DNA of 64,000 bases from Ochrobactrum sp. RH2CCR150 (GTDB taxonomy: Bacteria > Pseudomonadota > Alphaproteobacteria > Rhizobiales > Rhizobiaceae). Location of the stretch: contig JACGXE010000002.1 in assembly GCA_014138095.1 (NCBI GenBank), positions 682,001 through 746,000 of the forward strand. Reading direction: 5' to 3'. The notes under the pieces were generated by a model, which saw only the letters and a program-made list of their open reading frames with translations, ran no database searches and was not told where the DNA came from. Below, in pieces: positions 28,129-36,130 of the stretch. Positions within the stretch are counted from its first letter, which is position 1. Each line of letters opens with the position of its first letter. The position numbers were made by a program, and so were the translations under genes.

Positions 28129-28949
28129 TGGCTAAGTTTAAAGTGGGTGATCGGGTAAAGATCCTACAGGACGACCCGCTTGGCGGATATCGCGTCGGTG
28201 ATATCCTCACAGTAACCGGGATCGATGGCGCGTATGTTGAATTCATCGACAACGATGGCGACGAGAGATCGCGCGATGAAGACGAATTCGCGCCCATTGC
28301 GGAAGCAACCGGCAAGCCTGCCTTCAAGGTCGGCGACCGGGTGCGCTTGATAAAGGACGGCTTGTCTACGACGGGCGCGGTTGGAAAACTGGCTACGATC
28401 GAAGCGTGGTCTGGCGGGAAGGTCGTGGATAATGGCCAATATCTGCTGAATATCGACGGACCTGTCGATTATGAAACGCTTGCGGTCAGGCCACAGTATA
28501 CTCGTGCAAGCCCGAAATGTTTTGAACTGCTTGCGCCATCCCTCGCCATCGAAACCGGCAAGTTCTATCGTACCCGCGATGGGCGTAAGGTTGGGCCAAT
28601 CACACGAACGGGCTTCAAAGAGTTGGTTTGGGAAAGTAATGATTGTTATTACGACGAAGACGGTCGCGCCTTGTATCTTGAGTCCACGAACGACCTCATC
28701 GCTGAATGGGTCGACGATCCAGCCAGCAATGACAACCAACCGGTCGCGGAGCAACAGGCGGGAACCGTTTTTATCGACGCGTCCAAGGCCGGCCCTTCAC
28801 AACTGCACGTGGCAAAAGGACCGCTAGTCCGCCTTAACAAGGGATATTACGGCTACGAGCTCGCCCGGTTCGGCGATTATGTCTGGGTCGAAATTGGGCA
28901 GAAAGCACCAATCGTAATGCGTGCAGACGCAGTAACGGTGGCAGCATGA
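28128..28949 (+). CDS. Protein with repeated KOW/SH3-like domains, 273 aa
   Basis: Two N-terminal repeats begin FKVGDRVKILQDDPLGGYRV (about 4) and FKVGDRVRLIKDGLSTTGAV (about 66), the signature of small SH3/KOW-type barrels. A third beta segment lies near 215-270. D-P-A-S-N-D-N-Q-P is about residue 200 and the C-terminus ends TVAA. No enzyme motif. Start ATG 28128 (TGATG) or GTG 28125. Confidence 0.55.
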   Translation: MAKFKVGDRVKILQDDPLGGYRVGDILTVTGIDGAYVEFIDNDGDERSRDEDEFAPIAEATGKPAFKVGDRVRLIKDGLSTTGAVGKLATIEAWSGGKVVDNGQYLLNIDGPVDYETLAVRPQYTRASPKCFELLAPSLAIETGKFYRTRDGRKVGPITRTGFKELVWESNDCYYDEDGRALYLESTNDLIAEWVDDPASNDNQPVAEQQAGTVFIDASKAGPSQLHVAKGPLVRLNKGYYGYELARFGDYVWVEIGQKAPIVMRADAVTVAA

Positions 28950-29122
28950 CCTCCACCACGTACAGCCACACCCGCAACTATGCGCCTAAAGACTATGCGG
29001 ACGGTGACACCTTCTACGAGCCGGAAACCACGCTCGGCCTTGGTGACCGCTTTGTGTGGGGCTTGGCAGTTGTAGCGGCGCTCGCTCTGCCCGTCGGCTT
29101 TTACGCATGGGTGCTGGCATGA
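28946..29122 (+). CDS. Small membrane protein, 58 aa
   Basis: A polar first half (MTSTTYSHTRNYAPKDYADG) and a C-terminal hydrophobic helix (WGLAVVAALALPVGFYAWVL). ATGA overlaps at both ends (28946-28949, 29119-29122). Confidence 0.55.
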   Translation: MTSTTYSHTRNYAPKDYADGDTFYEPETTLGLGDRFVWGLAVVAALALPVGFYAWVLA

Positions 29123-29316
29123 TTTCCTTCACCACAAAAGCCACGGCTGACATGCCGCACATCGATCCCGGGCGAAAGCCCGGTGTCGGACGCGTAGGGC
29201 AGTCCTTGACGCTTGCGGCGTTCGCGCTGGCAATCGCCACGACAATTGCTGCCTTCCTGTTCTGGAACCTGCTGCTGCCGTTTTACGGGCTGCTTTATTT
29301 GTGGGGTGCGGCATGA
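29119..29316 (+). CDS. Small membrane protein, 65 aa
   Basis: MISFTTKATADMPHIDPGRK then a hydrophobic helix pair (AAFALAIATTIAAFLFWNLL, PFYGLLYLWG). Coupled by ATGA to neighbours. Confidence 0.55.
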   Translation: MISFTTKATADMPHIDPGRKPGVGRVGQSLTLAAFALAIATTIAAFLFWNLLLPFYGLLYLWGAA

Positions 29317-29423
29317 CCGCCCCACGCGCATGGCTGCTCACAAGCCTACCGGCATGGCTCGTAGGCTGGCTCATACTTGCGGCCGTCATCGCCGCAATCG
29401 CAGTTACCCACCACACCTACTGA
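29313..29423 (+). CDS. Very small membrane protein, 36 aa
   Basis: MTAPRAWLLTSLPAWLVGWL plus ILAAVIAAIAVTHHTY: almost entirely one membrane helix. Starts by ATGA overlap and is the third of three consecutive small membrane genes. Confidence 0.45.
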   Translation: MTAPRAWLLTSLPAWLVGWLILAAVIAAIAVTHHTY

Positions 29424-29436
29424 ACACGAGAGACCT

Positions 29437-30222
29437 ATGGCACTATCTCTTTCAAGCCTTAAGTCGACCAAGAGAAACGATCCGCCTGTGATCCTTCTCT
29501 ACGGCGTCGACGGCATCGGAAAGACGTCGCTCGCGGCTGAATTCCCAGACCCGATCTATCTGGCAACCGAAGGCGAGCGCCCGCCGTCTGACATCGAAAT
29601 GGCAACCCCCGGCACGATTGAATCCTTCGACGATATGCTGAACGTCATCGGCGAACTGCTGACCGAAGAGCACGACCGGCGCACCGTGATTATCGACAGC
29701 CTCGATGGGCTGGAACCGCTTGTCTGGCGTGCGACATGCGCGCGCTTGGGCGTGGCGAGTATTGAAGAACCTGGATTCGGCCGCGGGTATGTTGAGGCCG
29801 ACACCGAATGGAATGAGCTGATGAGCGCAGTCTCGGCGCTGGCGAGGGCCGGAATATATGTGGTGATGCTTGCGCACCCTGAGATTGTCCGCTTCGACAG
29901 CCCTATCACGGATCCATATTCGAGATATTCGGTCAAACTTCACAAAAGGGCAAACGCACTGGTTCGCGAGAAAGTCGATATCGTTGCTTTCTTGAACTAC
30001 CGCGTATCGATTAAGGAAAAAGAGGTCGCCCGTCAAACGAAGGTTGCTCATGCCGAAGGCGGGAAAGAGCGTCAGATACACCTGAACGAAGGTGCTGGGT
30101 TCGTAGCAAAGAACCGGTTCAGTATGCCTGATACCGTTTCCTACAAAAAGGGACAGGGTTTCGATGACTTGGCGCGGTACTGGTCTCTAGCTAATGACAA
30201 TGGCCGGCAGGAGGCTGCGTAA
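29437..30222 (+). CDS. Phage RecA-fold ATPase (Sak4/AAA_24-like)
   Basis: 261 residues. Walker A is GVDGIGKTS (about 24-32); Walker B is RRTVIIDSLDGLEPLVWRA (about 87-100); LARAGIYVVMLAHPEIV resembles the RecA-family sensor strand. The fold matches phage NTP-binding proteins of the Sak4/AAA_24 group, which cooperate with SSB-like partners in strand annealing. DUF669 lies close downstream, as in other phages. Tail: S-L-A-N-D-N-G-R-Q-E-A-A. Start follows a shortened start-associated sequence (AACACGAGAGACCT). Confidence 0.8.
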   Translation: MALSLSSLKSTKRNDPPVILLYGVDGIGKTSLAAEFPDPIYLATEGERPPSDIEMATPGTIESFDDMLNVIGELLTEEHDRRTVIIDSLDGLEPLVWRATCARLGVASIEEPGFGRGYVEADTEWNELMSAVSALARAGIYVVMLAHPEIVRFDSPITDPYSRYSVKLHKRANALVREKVDIVAFLNYRVSIKEKEVARQTKVAHAEGGKERQIHLNEGAGFVAKNRFSMPDTVSYKKGQGFDDLARYWSLANDNGRQEAA

Positions 30223-30225
30223 AAA

Positions 30226-31023
30226 ATGGGCGAACGCGAGGTGCGGGTGAAAACCTGCACAGCATGCCGAGAGGTGAAGCCCATCATTGAATTCAACCGC
30301 AACAAAAGCCGCAAGGATGGGCGCAGCAGCATCTGTAAGGTTTGCAAGCGCAAAACCGACGCCGCGTATAGAGCTAAGAATCCCAATAAGAACAAAGAAG
30401 ACTACGCAAAGCGGATCGCAGAAAACCCAAACTATTGGGCGGAATGGTACGCATCCAACCGAGAAGATGCACTGGCCAGAGTGTCCAAGTGGCAAAAAGA
30501 AAACCCAGAGAAGCGTAGGGAAATAAATAAGAAATTCCACGAAGACAATCCAGGTTACGGCAAAGAATGGGAGAGACGAAATCCAGATAAGGTGCTCGCA
30601 AAAAGGGCAAGGGCGTATGCCAAGAAGAAAAATTCGCCAGAGTGGAAAGTCGCGAATACCCTCAAGGTTGGAATATACAAAAGCCTGAAAGACCAGAAGG
30701 CCGGTCGGAAATGGGAATCTCTAGTTGGGTATACCGCCGATGAACTTATAGCTCATCTTGAGAAGTGTTTTCTGCCAGGAATGTCTTGGGGCAACTATGG
30801 CAACGATGGCTGGCACATAGACCACATTATCCCGCGATCGGTCTTTAACTATCAAACGCCTGACGACATCGACTTCCAGAAATGCTGGGCTCTGTCCAAT
30901 TTGAGGCCCTTGTGGGCAGCGGACAATATCAGGAAGGGCGCAAAACTTGATGTGCCATTCCAGCCGTCGTTGGCGATACCAGCCAACGACAACACCAATC
31001 CTATGATGATAGGAAAAACCTAA
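30226..31023 (+). CDS. HNH endonuclease with N-terminal zinc finger
   Basis: 265 residues. An N-terminal C4 zinc motif (CTACREVKPIIEFNRNKSRK ... CKVCKR) is followed by charged repeats rich in N-P-x-x-x-W and a C-terminal HNH core (NDGWHIDHIIPRSVFNYQTP, ALSNLRPLWAADNIRKG). It resembles free-standing phage HNH/homing-type nucleases. It sits between ATPase and DUF669 genes. I-P-A-N-D-N-T-N-P is close to the C-terminus. Confidence 0.82.
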   Translation: MGEREVRVKTCTACREVKPIIEFNRNKSRKDGRSSICKVCKRKTDAAYRAKNPNKNKEDYAKRIAENPNYWAEWYASNREDALARVSKWQKENPEKRREINKKFHEDNPGYGKEWERRNPDKVLAKRARAYAKKKNSPEWKVANTLKVGIYKSLKDQKAGRKWESLVGYTADELIAHLEKCFLPGMSWGNYGNDGWHIDHIIPRSVFNYQTPDDIDFQKCWALSNLRPLWAADNIRKGAKLDVPFQPSLAIPANDNTNPMMIGKT

Positions 31024-31265
31024 TGGAAAAAGCTCTAGCTGGCCTCGTAGCAATCGCAGCCATCCTCTTCTTCGCACCGCTCATCGGCGTTCTCGGTGGC
31101 GCGTTCGTCGGCTGGGTTGTGGGCCTGTTCTTCGCAGAAACGATCCACGCCTTCCTTGCCGCCGTTGGCATCAACGCGGCAGGCCTTGCGATGTGGCAGA
31201 TCGGCGCTTCGCTTGGTTTCATCGGCGGGTTCTTCCGCCCGGCTATTCATCGGGCGAAGGCATGA
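31023..31265 (+). CDS. Membrane protein with two or three helices, 80 aa
   Basis: Hydrophobic throughout (LVAIAAILFFAPLIGVLGGA, GWVVGLFFAETIHAFLAAVG, IGASLGFIGGFF). Starts in a TAATG overlap. Resembles small phage membrane proteins in this operon position. Confidence 0.6.
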   Translation: MEKALAGLVAIAAILFFAPLIGVLGGAFVGWVVGLFFAETIHAFLAAVGINAAGLAMWQIGASLGFIGGFFRPAIHRAKA

Positions 31266-31483
31266 CCTGGCTATCGCCAAAGGACCGCGCTGCGAACATT
31301 CCGAAGCGCTTCAGCCATGTAAGGCTCAAGTCATGGGATGCGGCCTATATGGTCTGTCGCGTCGAGATAATCGACGGTATGCCATCACTATGGCTGTCCG
31401 ACGCCGACAATATGCAGGACTGGCGATATCCAGCCGACCTTGACTGGATCGTCGAACATGAGCCGCCACAGTCGGCTCACTGA
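31262..31483 (+). CDS. Hypothetical protein, 73 aa
   Basis: MTWLSPKDRAANIPKRFSHV to IVEHEPPQSAH; a compact alpha/beta protein with conserved-looking Trp residues. ATGA overlap with the upstream membrane gene. Function unknown. Confidence 0.55.
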   Translation: MTWLSPKDRAANIPKRFSHVRLKSWDAAYMVCRVEIIDGMPSLWLSDADNMQDWRYPADLDWIVEHEPPQSAH

Positions 31484-31504
31484 ACCACACCAACAACACG
31501 AGGA
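31461..31504 (+). promoter_or_regulatory. Hairpin plus start-associated sequence before the DUF669 gene
   Basis: GAGCCG...CGGCTC stem (31461-31479), AACCACACCAAC, then AACACGAGGA 9 bases before ATG 31513. Confidence 0.72.
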
Positions 31505-31512
31505 TTTTATAG

Positions 31513-32070
31513 ATGGCCAGACTTGGCTCAACATTTGACGCAACCAAACACGACACTACGCAGTCAGATTACTCGGAACTGCCGAACGGCGACTATGAGC
31601 TGGAAATCGAGGCCAGCGAAGTAGCGGCCACGAAGGACGGTACGGGCACCATTCTGAAGACCACGATGGTCGTTATTCGCCCGGAAGAGTACGCGAAGCG
31701 CAAGCTCTTCAACAATTACAACCTCGAAAACAAAAGCACTCAGGCGCAAGAGATCGGCCAGCGCCAGTTCGCTAGCCTTTGCCGGGCGATTGGTGTTTCG
31801 GAAGTCGAGGATTCCGAAGAACTGCACTTCAAAGCGTTCACGGCAAAGATTGGCCTGGGAAAGCCCTCAAAAGACGGCCAGTACCCGGCTAGAGCGGAAA
31901 TCAAAAAGTACTACTTCCCCGACGAAGGCAACGTTCCCCAGCCTTCAATCGACGCCAACCAGCCGGTAGCGCAGGCCCGTCCGGCCAATGACAACCGACC
32001 GGCTGCGGCAAACAGCAACAAGCCTGCACCGGCTGCTGCTGCGGCAGGCAAGAAGCGCCCCTGGGGTTAA
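31513..32070 (+). CDS. DUF669-family protein (putative ssDNA-binding recombination partner)
   Basis: 185 residues. LPNGDYELEIEASEVAATKD, then LKTTMVVIRPEE and the K-x-x-x-x-N-Y-N-L pattern with GQRQFASLCRAIGV are those of DUF669. The family is found near RecA-like or annealing proteins in phages, and an SSB-like role has been suggested. The C-terminal third is a disordered Pro/Ala linker with R-P-A-N-D-N-R-P (158-161) and a basic K-K-R-P-W-G end. Confidence 0.78.
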   Translation: MARLGSTFDATKHDTTQSDYSELPNGDYELEIEASEVAATKDGTGTILKTTMVVIRPEEYAKRKLFNNYNLENKSTQAQEIGQRQFASLCRAIGVSEVEDSEELHFKAFTAKIGLGKPSKDGQYPARAEIKKYYFPDEGNVPQPSIDANQPVAQARPANDNRPAAANSNKPAPAAAAAGKKRPWG

Positions 32071-32084
32071 GCCACACCAACCCG

Positions 32085-32138
32085 CTACTGGCGCGAAAGC
32101 GCCGGTAGCAACCACCTTACCGATCCGAACACGAGGAG
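32085..32138 (+). promoter_or_regulatory. Hairpin plus start-associated sequence
   Basis: CTACTGGCGC-GAAA-GCGCCGGTAG stem-loop, then CAACCACC and AACACGAGGAG (32128-32138), 6 bases before ATG 32145. Confidence 0.78.
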
Positions 32139-32144
32139 ATACGC

Positions 32145-32990
32145 ATGGCTTATGAAGCGGAGCGCAGACAGATCGATGCCGCGCTGCCAATACGCTTTGA
32201 CGGCGCGTTTGTAGCTGGCGGCGCTGTGACGAGCGTTTTCACCGGGGCGAAGATCAATGACGTTGATCTTTACTTCAAATCACGCCGGGCGTTTGAGCGC
32301 GCTGTTTATGACGCATATGAGGAAGGCCTATGGTGCGTCGCTGCTAGCAAGCGGGCCGTGACGTTTGCCGACCAAAGCAACAATATCGCCCAGTTGATGT
32401 ATTTCGACTTCTTTCCGACTGCCGAAGATATCTTCAAGGCATTCGATTTCACCGTCTGCATGGGCGCAGTGGACTTGGACACGGGCCAGCGATCCGAATG
32501 GAAGGGAGCAGAATTCGTCACCGTCGGCGAAAAGCATCCCGACTCCGGCTTTGTTTTTCATCCAGACTTTCTGAAACACAACAGCCAGCGGTTCCTGAAA
32601 TTCAACACTGGAACGCGATATCCGCTGGCTTCATCAACACGCGTTCTGAAATACCAGCAGCGCGGTTACACGATCGGCAAAGGCGATATGATGAAGATCG
32701 CGCTGGCTGTTCGTGGCGTGAAAATCGACACATGGGACGATCTGAAAGACCAGATTGGCGGCTCTTACGGCGACAAGGTTGTTCTCGGCAACGAGGACAA
32801 GCCGTTCTCCATCGAGGCGGCGATTGATGCCCTTACTGTCGACGACGCCGAAAGCGAGCCATGGGTGCAGCCTGCGAATGACAATATGCCGGGCACTGCA
32901 GAAGCGTTGCTAGCGCATATCGCAAACCTCAACGGCGTCGAATTCGTCCTGCCTGAACTCGACGAGGACGGCTGGCCTTTGGCCGCCTGA
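32145..32990 (+). CDS. Nucleotidyltransferase-like protein, 281 aa
   Basis: FDGAFVAGGAVTSVFTGAKI followed by NDVDLYF is the G-G-x(n)-D-x-D pattern of the polymerase-beta/tRNA nucleotidyltransferase superfamily active site (about residues 19-45). FDFTVCMGAVDLD later could supply the third acidic residue. This points to a nucleotide-transferring enzyme of unknown substrate (RNA, protein or small molecule); an inactive fold member is possible. W-V-Q-P-A-N-D-N-M-P is at 244-247 and the protein ends W-P-L-A-A. Confidence 0.62.
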   Translation: MAYEAERRQIDAALPIRFDGAFVAGGAVTSVFTGAKINDVDLYFKSRRAFERAVYDAYEEGLWCVAASKRAVTFADQSNNIAQLMYFDFFPTAEDIFKAFDFTVCMGAVDLDTGQRSEWKGAEFVTVGEKHPDSGFVFHPDFLKHNSQRFLKFNTGTRYPLASSTRVLKYQQRGYTIGKGDMMKIALAVRGVKIDTWDDLKDQIGGSYGDKVVLGNEDKPFSIEAAIDALTVDDAESEPWVQPANDNMPGTAEALLAHIANLNGVEFVLPELDEDGWPLAA

Positions 32991-33000
32991 GGAGGAAAAC

Positions 33001-33206
33001 ATGACGATACCCAAGCTGACGAAAGAGCAAGCCGCCATCATCGGCGCCTATACAGGAATCGCAGCAGGTCCATTTAGTGACATTCATGGATATGCAGAGA
33101 AGGTTCTGGCCGTCCTGTATGGACACATGAATTTGCCGACAAGAGGCTTTCCGAGAAGTTACGCACCGCTGCCAAGGACGACTTCCTGTCTATCTGCGCC
33201 GCCTAA
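33001..33206 (+). pseudogene. Frameshifted small phage gene (DUF7736-like)
   Basis: The frame begins MTIPKLTKEQAAIIGAYTGI and AGPFSDIHGYAEKVL, the typical start of a small phage family (I believe DUF7736). After VL the family continues G-R-P-V-W-T-H-E-F-A; that sequence is present one base out of frame from about 33108, reading to the stop at 33204-33206. One G missing from GTTCTGG(G)CCG explains it. As given, translation runs on into the next gene. Either a real mutation or a homopolymer sequencing error. Confidence 0.78.
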
Positions 33207-33257
33207 ACCCAACAGGCGCGGCTACCAACCGCGCCTTCTACCACCAAACACGAGGAG
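33195..33257 (+). promoter_or_regulatory. Hairpin plus start-associated sequence
   Basis: AGGCGCGG...CCGCGCCT stem-loop (about 33216-33238), CTACCACC, then AACACGAGGAG (33247-33257), 7 bases before ATG 33265. Confidence 0.75.
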
Positions 33258-33264
33258 ACTTAGA

Positions 33265-33645
33265 ATGGGACAGTCAACCGACGCAATTCTTGTTTTTGGC
33301 ATTCAGCTGAAAGAAGAGGACCAAACACCAGAATTTTTGGGCGATTTTGACGACTTTGACGAGTACGTTGACAATCTGAACGGCCTTTCAGGCGCCGATT
33401 ATAAGGTTCGAAAAGACGCCCGCGAATCCTGCCCCGCGGATATGACGATGCACTGTTCGCTCGACTATACCATGTACGTTTTGTCCGTTCGGGGCACTGA
33501 AACTGTCGCATCTCGCGGATACCCAAAAGAAATTAAAACTCTGGATGTTTCAGCCACACAGATTGAGGCGTTCAAGGAATGGTGCGCGGCGCGCGGCATT
33601 GAGAGCGCGGAGCCTAAATGGCTGCTTTGCAGCATGTGGGCTTAA
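33265..33645 (+). CDS. Hypothetical protein, 126 aa
   Basis: MGQSTDAILVFGIQLKEEDQ through an acidic region (FLGDFDDFDEYVDNL) to WCAARGIESAEPKWLLCSMW. Its start is fixed by the start-associated sequence; the apparent extension upstream is only the read-through from the frameshifted gene. Similar proteins with a G-x-x-L and acidic loop are frequent in phages; function unknown. Confidence 0.65.
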   Translation: MGQSTDAILVFGIQLKEEDQTPEFLGDFDDFDEYVDNLNGLSGADYKVRKDARESCPADMTMHCSLDYTMYVLSVRGTETVASRGYPKEIKTLDVSATQIEAFKEWCAARGIESAEPKWLLCSMWA

Positions 33646-33670
33646 CGGCGGGCGAAAACCAACCATCCTT

Positions 33671-33682
33671 CACACGAGGAGA
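33671..33682 (+). promoter_or_regulatory. Start-associated sequence before dnaN
   Basis: CACACGAGGAGA, 5 bases before ATG 33688, preceded by AACCAACCATCCTT. Confidence 0.78.
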
Positions 33683-33687
33683 CTTTG

Positions 33688-34725
33688 ATGAGAGTCAGCA
33701 TTGACCGCTCACAGCTCGCGCACGCCTTGGCGACCGTCACGCGCGCCATCGAAAACCGCAACACGATTCCTATTCTCGCCAACGTGCTCTTGGCTGTTGA
33801 GGACGGCCAGTTGCGCCTCACCGGCACCGATCTGGACGTGGAGATTACGACCAGTCTGCCGGTGCTCGACTGCCAGCCGGGCAGCGTTACCGTTCCCGGC
33901 AAGATGCTTGCGGACATCGCAAAGCGCGCGACGGGCGACATATCGCTTGCCTTAGATGGAGGTCGCCTTACGGTCGCATCTGGTCGCAGCCAGTATAAGC
34001 TCGACGTTTTGCCCGCTCAAGACTTTCCGTCCTTCAGTGCAGGGAAGTTCGACACGACGCTTGAGCTCGATCTGGCCGCGCTTGTTGCGCCGTGTGTGCA
34101 CGCAATCTCCACGGAAGAAGCCCGTTATTACCTCAATGGCGTCTATCTGCATGCCGTCGACGACCGATTGGTTGCTGTAGCAACAGACGGGCACCGGCTT
34201 ATGCGAAATGTCGGCCCTGCCGGTGATTTGGACTACGGCGCTATACTGCCGCGCAAGCTCGTGGGTTTACTGCCGAAAGGTGCTGTTACGGTCGAACTGT
34301 CCCAAAACAAGGTGCGCGTCACGTCTGGCTCGACGGTTATCACTTCCAAGCTGATCGACGGCACGTTTCCTGATTATGTGCGTGTCATTCCAGCCGGTAA
34401 TAGCAACGTGCTTGCCGTCGATCGGCAGGCGCTCATGAAGGCGGTCGAGCGTGTCGCCGCGGTTGCGGACGACAAATCTCGCGCCGTAAAATTCGCAGTC
34501 GGCGATGTGCTCCGACTGATGCTGGCTGACAAGGCCAGCGATGAGGTTTCGATTGAGTTCGAAGGCGAGCCTTTGGAAATCGGCTTTAACGCCCGGTACG
34601 TCAACGACATGCTTGGCGCGTTGGATGAAGCAAACGTGCGCTTTGCTCTCGGCGATGCAGGCTCGCCTGCCGTCGTCAAGGGCGAGGGCGAGTGGACGGG
34701 CGTGCTTATGCCGATGAGGGTGTAG
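33688..34725 (+). CDS. dnaN: Phage-encoded DNA polymerase III beta sliding clamp
   Basis: 345 residues, three clamp domains. Family motifs: SQLAHALATVTRAIENRNTI (N-terminal helix), the domain-2 strand pair YYLNGVYLH and VAVATDGHRLM, FPDYVRVIP, and the C-terminal VLMPMRV. Slightly shorter than chromosomal DnaN (about 372). The phage has a primase but no visible polymerase, so this clamp would have to recruit the host polymerase. Start ATG 33688 is fixed by the start-associated sequence. Confidence 0.93.
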   Translation: MRVSIDRSQLAHALATVTRAIENRNTIPILANVLLAVEDGQLRLTGTDLDVEITTSLPVLDCQPGSVTVPGKMLADIAKRATGDISLALDGGRLTVASGRSQYKLDVLPAQDFPSFSAGKFDTTLELDLAALVAPCVHAISTEEARYYLNGVYLHAVDDRLVAVATDGHRLMRNVGPAGDLDYGAILPRKLVGLLPKGAVTVELSQNKVRVTSGSTVITSKLIDGTFPDYVRVIPAGNSNVLAVDRQALMKAVERVAAVADDKSRAVKFAVGDVLRLMLADKASDEVSIEFEGEPLEIGFNARYVNDMLGALDEANVRFALGDAGSPAVVKGEGEWTGVLMPMRV

Positions 34726-34728
34726 GGG

Positions 34729-34917
34729 ATGGCGCCAACCAAAAAACGGCTCGATGAACCCGCAATCTTCAACGCCGTTGAATATGCGCTGCGCCATGAA
34801 GGCGTTACCGAAATCGCGTTTTCAGAAGATGGCGAATACGAAGTCGAAATCCACGAGGCATCCAGCTTGATGCCATTCGTCAGATGCCTGTTGCGCGAGT
34901 TGGAGGTGATTTCCTAA
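34729..34917 (+). CDS. Hypothetical protein, 62 aa
   Basis: MAPTKKRLDEPAIFNAVEYA to LRELEVIS. Ribosome site TAGGGG. Small alpha/beta protein, TAATG overlap with the next gene. Function unknown. Confidence 0.5.
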   Translation: MAPTKKRLDEPAIFNAVEYALRHEGVTEIAFSEDGEYEVEIHEASSLMPFVRCLLRELEVIS

Positions 34918-35195
34918 TGGCCCGTTTCATTATCAACTACACCTTCCACGGTCGCAGTAGCAAAACAATCGAAGCTTCCTCGAAAGAGGAAGCAGAAGAA
35001 TTGACGTGGGCCGAAGTCGAACGTGACGATTTTGAAATCGACGCCGACGAAATTGACGATGTCGATTTCACTGTTTCTGAGATGCATCCGGTTACGCGTG
35101 ACGGCCGTGAAATTTGGACCACCTACGTTCGTGACGGAGACCAACGCGGCCATCCTTCGGCGTTGGCCTCGTCTCCACTATTCGGGGGTGCATAA
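34917..35195 (+). CDS. Hypothetical acidic protein, 92 aa
   Basis: MARFIINYTFHGRSSKTIEA then a very acidic segment (RDDFEIDADEIDDVDF) and a short tail. Pattern of small beta-hairpin phage proteins with an E-A-S-S/x-E-E-A helix. TAATG overlaps on both sides. Function unknown. Confidence 0.55.
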   Translation: MARFIINYTFHGRSSKTIEASSKEEAEELTWAEVERDDFEIDADEIDDVDFTVSEMHPVTRDGREIWTTYVRDGDQRGHPSALASSPLFGGA

Positions 35196-36130
35196 TGGCA
35201 CCCCTCCCAAAAGCCGAATCCAGCACGGTCCGTGCCATTTATCAAGCTTACGAGGCCCAGGCTAAGTCCTGGGACTCGTGGGGCATCAGCGTGGGCGAGG
35301 CGGGCACCGAATGTGACAGAGCCTTGTGGTACGGCTTCCGCTGGGTATCAGCGCACGAGGTTCATTCGGGTCGCCAGCTTCGGCTGTTCGCCACCGGCAA
35401 TATCGAGGAAGATCGCTTGGTCGCCGACCTCGAACGCATCGGCGTCGACGTATACGGGCAGCAGGACAAAATCAGGCTGATATCGGGGTTCGTTCGCGGC
35501 AAGTGCGACGGCAAAGCCATGGGCGTGCCAGAAGCCCCGAAAACCGAACACCTGCTGGAATTTAAGTCGAGCAACGAGAAGGGTATCAAGGAACTACAGA
35601 AGCACGGCTGCCAGAAGGCAAAGCCATTGCACTACGCCCAGTGCCAGCTCGGGATGCAGGCTTTCGGCCTGACTCGCTGCCTGTATCTGGCTTCGTGCAA
35701 GAACACCGACACGCTTTATGCAGAGCGCATCGAATACGACGTTGAATTCTGCCTTCGACTGCTGGCACGCTGCGAACGCATCGTGTTTTCGGATGAGCCG
35801 CCCAGCCGGATTAGCGAAGATCCGGAGTTCTTCGGCTGCATGTTCTGCAAGCACAGAGGTGTTTGCCACGAAGGTGTGCAACCGCGCGTCAACTGCCGCA
35901 CCTGCCTTCACGTCCAGCCTGAACATGGCGGTGATTGCCATATGTCATGCGCACGCTGGAACAAGCCATTGTCGATCGACGAGCAGCGCGACGGTTGCCC
36001 GGCTCACCTCTATCTTCCGGGGCTGATAAATGGCGAGCAGATCGATGCTGACGAGGTTGCGGAGACGGTTACGTACAGACTGGCGACGGGTGAGATTTGG
36101 GTAGATGGGGTGAGGGGAGAGGTGGCTTGA
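35195..36130 (+). CDS. Cas4/RecB-like PD-(D/E)XK nuclease with cysteine cluster
   Basis: 311 residues. Nuclease core: FVRGKCDGKAMGVPEAPKTE followed by HLLEFKSSNEKGIKEL (Asp and E-x-K). The Gln/Tyr motif follows in LHYAQCQLGMQAFGLTRCLY. C-terminal Cys residues (FFGCMFCKHRGVCHEG, then NCRTCLHV and CHMSC) suggest an iron-sulphur cluster as in Cas4/AddB, plus a second zinc-like site. In this operon it is likely the exonuclease partner of the RecA-fold ATPase/DUF669 pair. Confidence 0.8.
   Translation: MAPLPKAESSTVRAIYQAYEAQAKSWDSWGISVGEAGTECDRALWYGFRWVSAHEVHSGRQLRLFATGNIEEDRLVADLERIGVDVYGQQDKIRLISGFVRGKCDGKAMGVPEAPKTEHLLEFKSSNEKGIKELQKHGCQKAKPLHYAQCQLGMQAFGLTRCLYLASCKNTDTLYAERIEYDVEFCLRLLARCERIVFSDEPPSRISEDPEFFGCMFCKHRGVCHEGVQPRVNCRTCLHVQPEHGGDCHMSCARWNKPLSIDEQRDGCPAHLYLPGLINGEQIDADEVAETVTYRLATGEIWVDGVRGEVA

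Noticed and set aside
33001..33645. Single 214-residue protein
   Set aside because: It joins two genes through a one-base deletion; the second has its own start-associated sequence and ATG at 33265.
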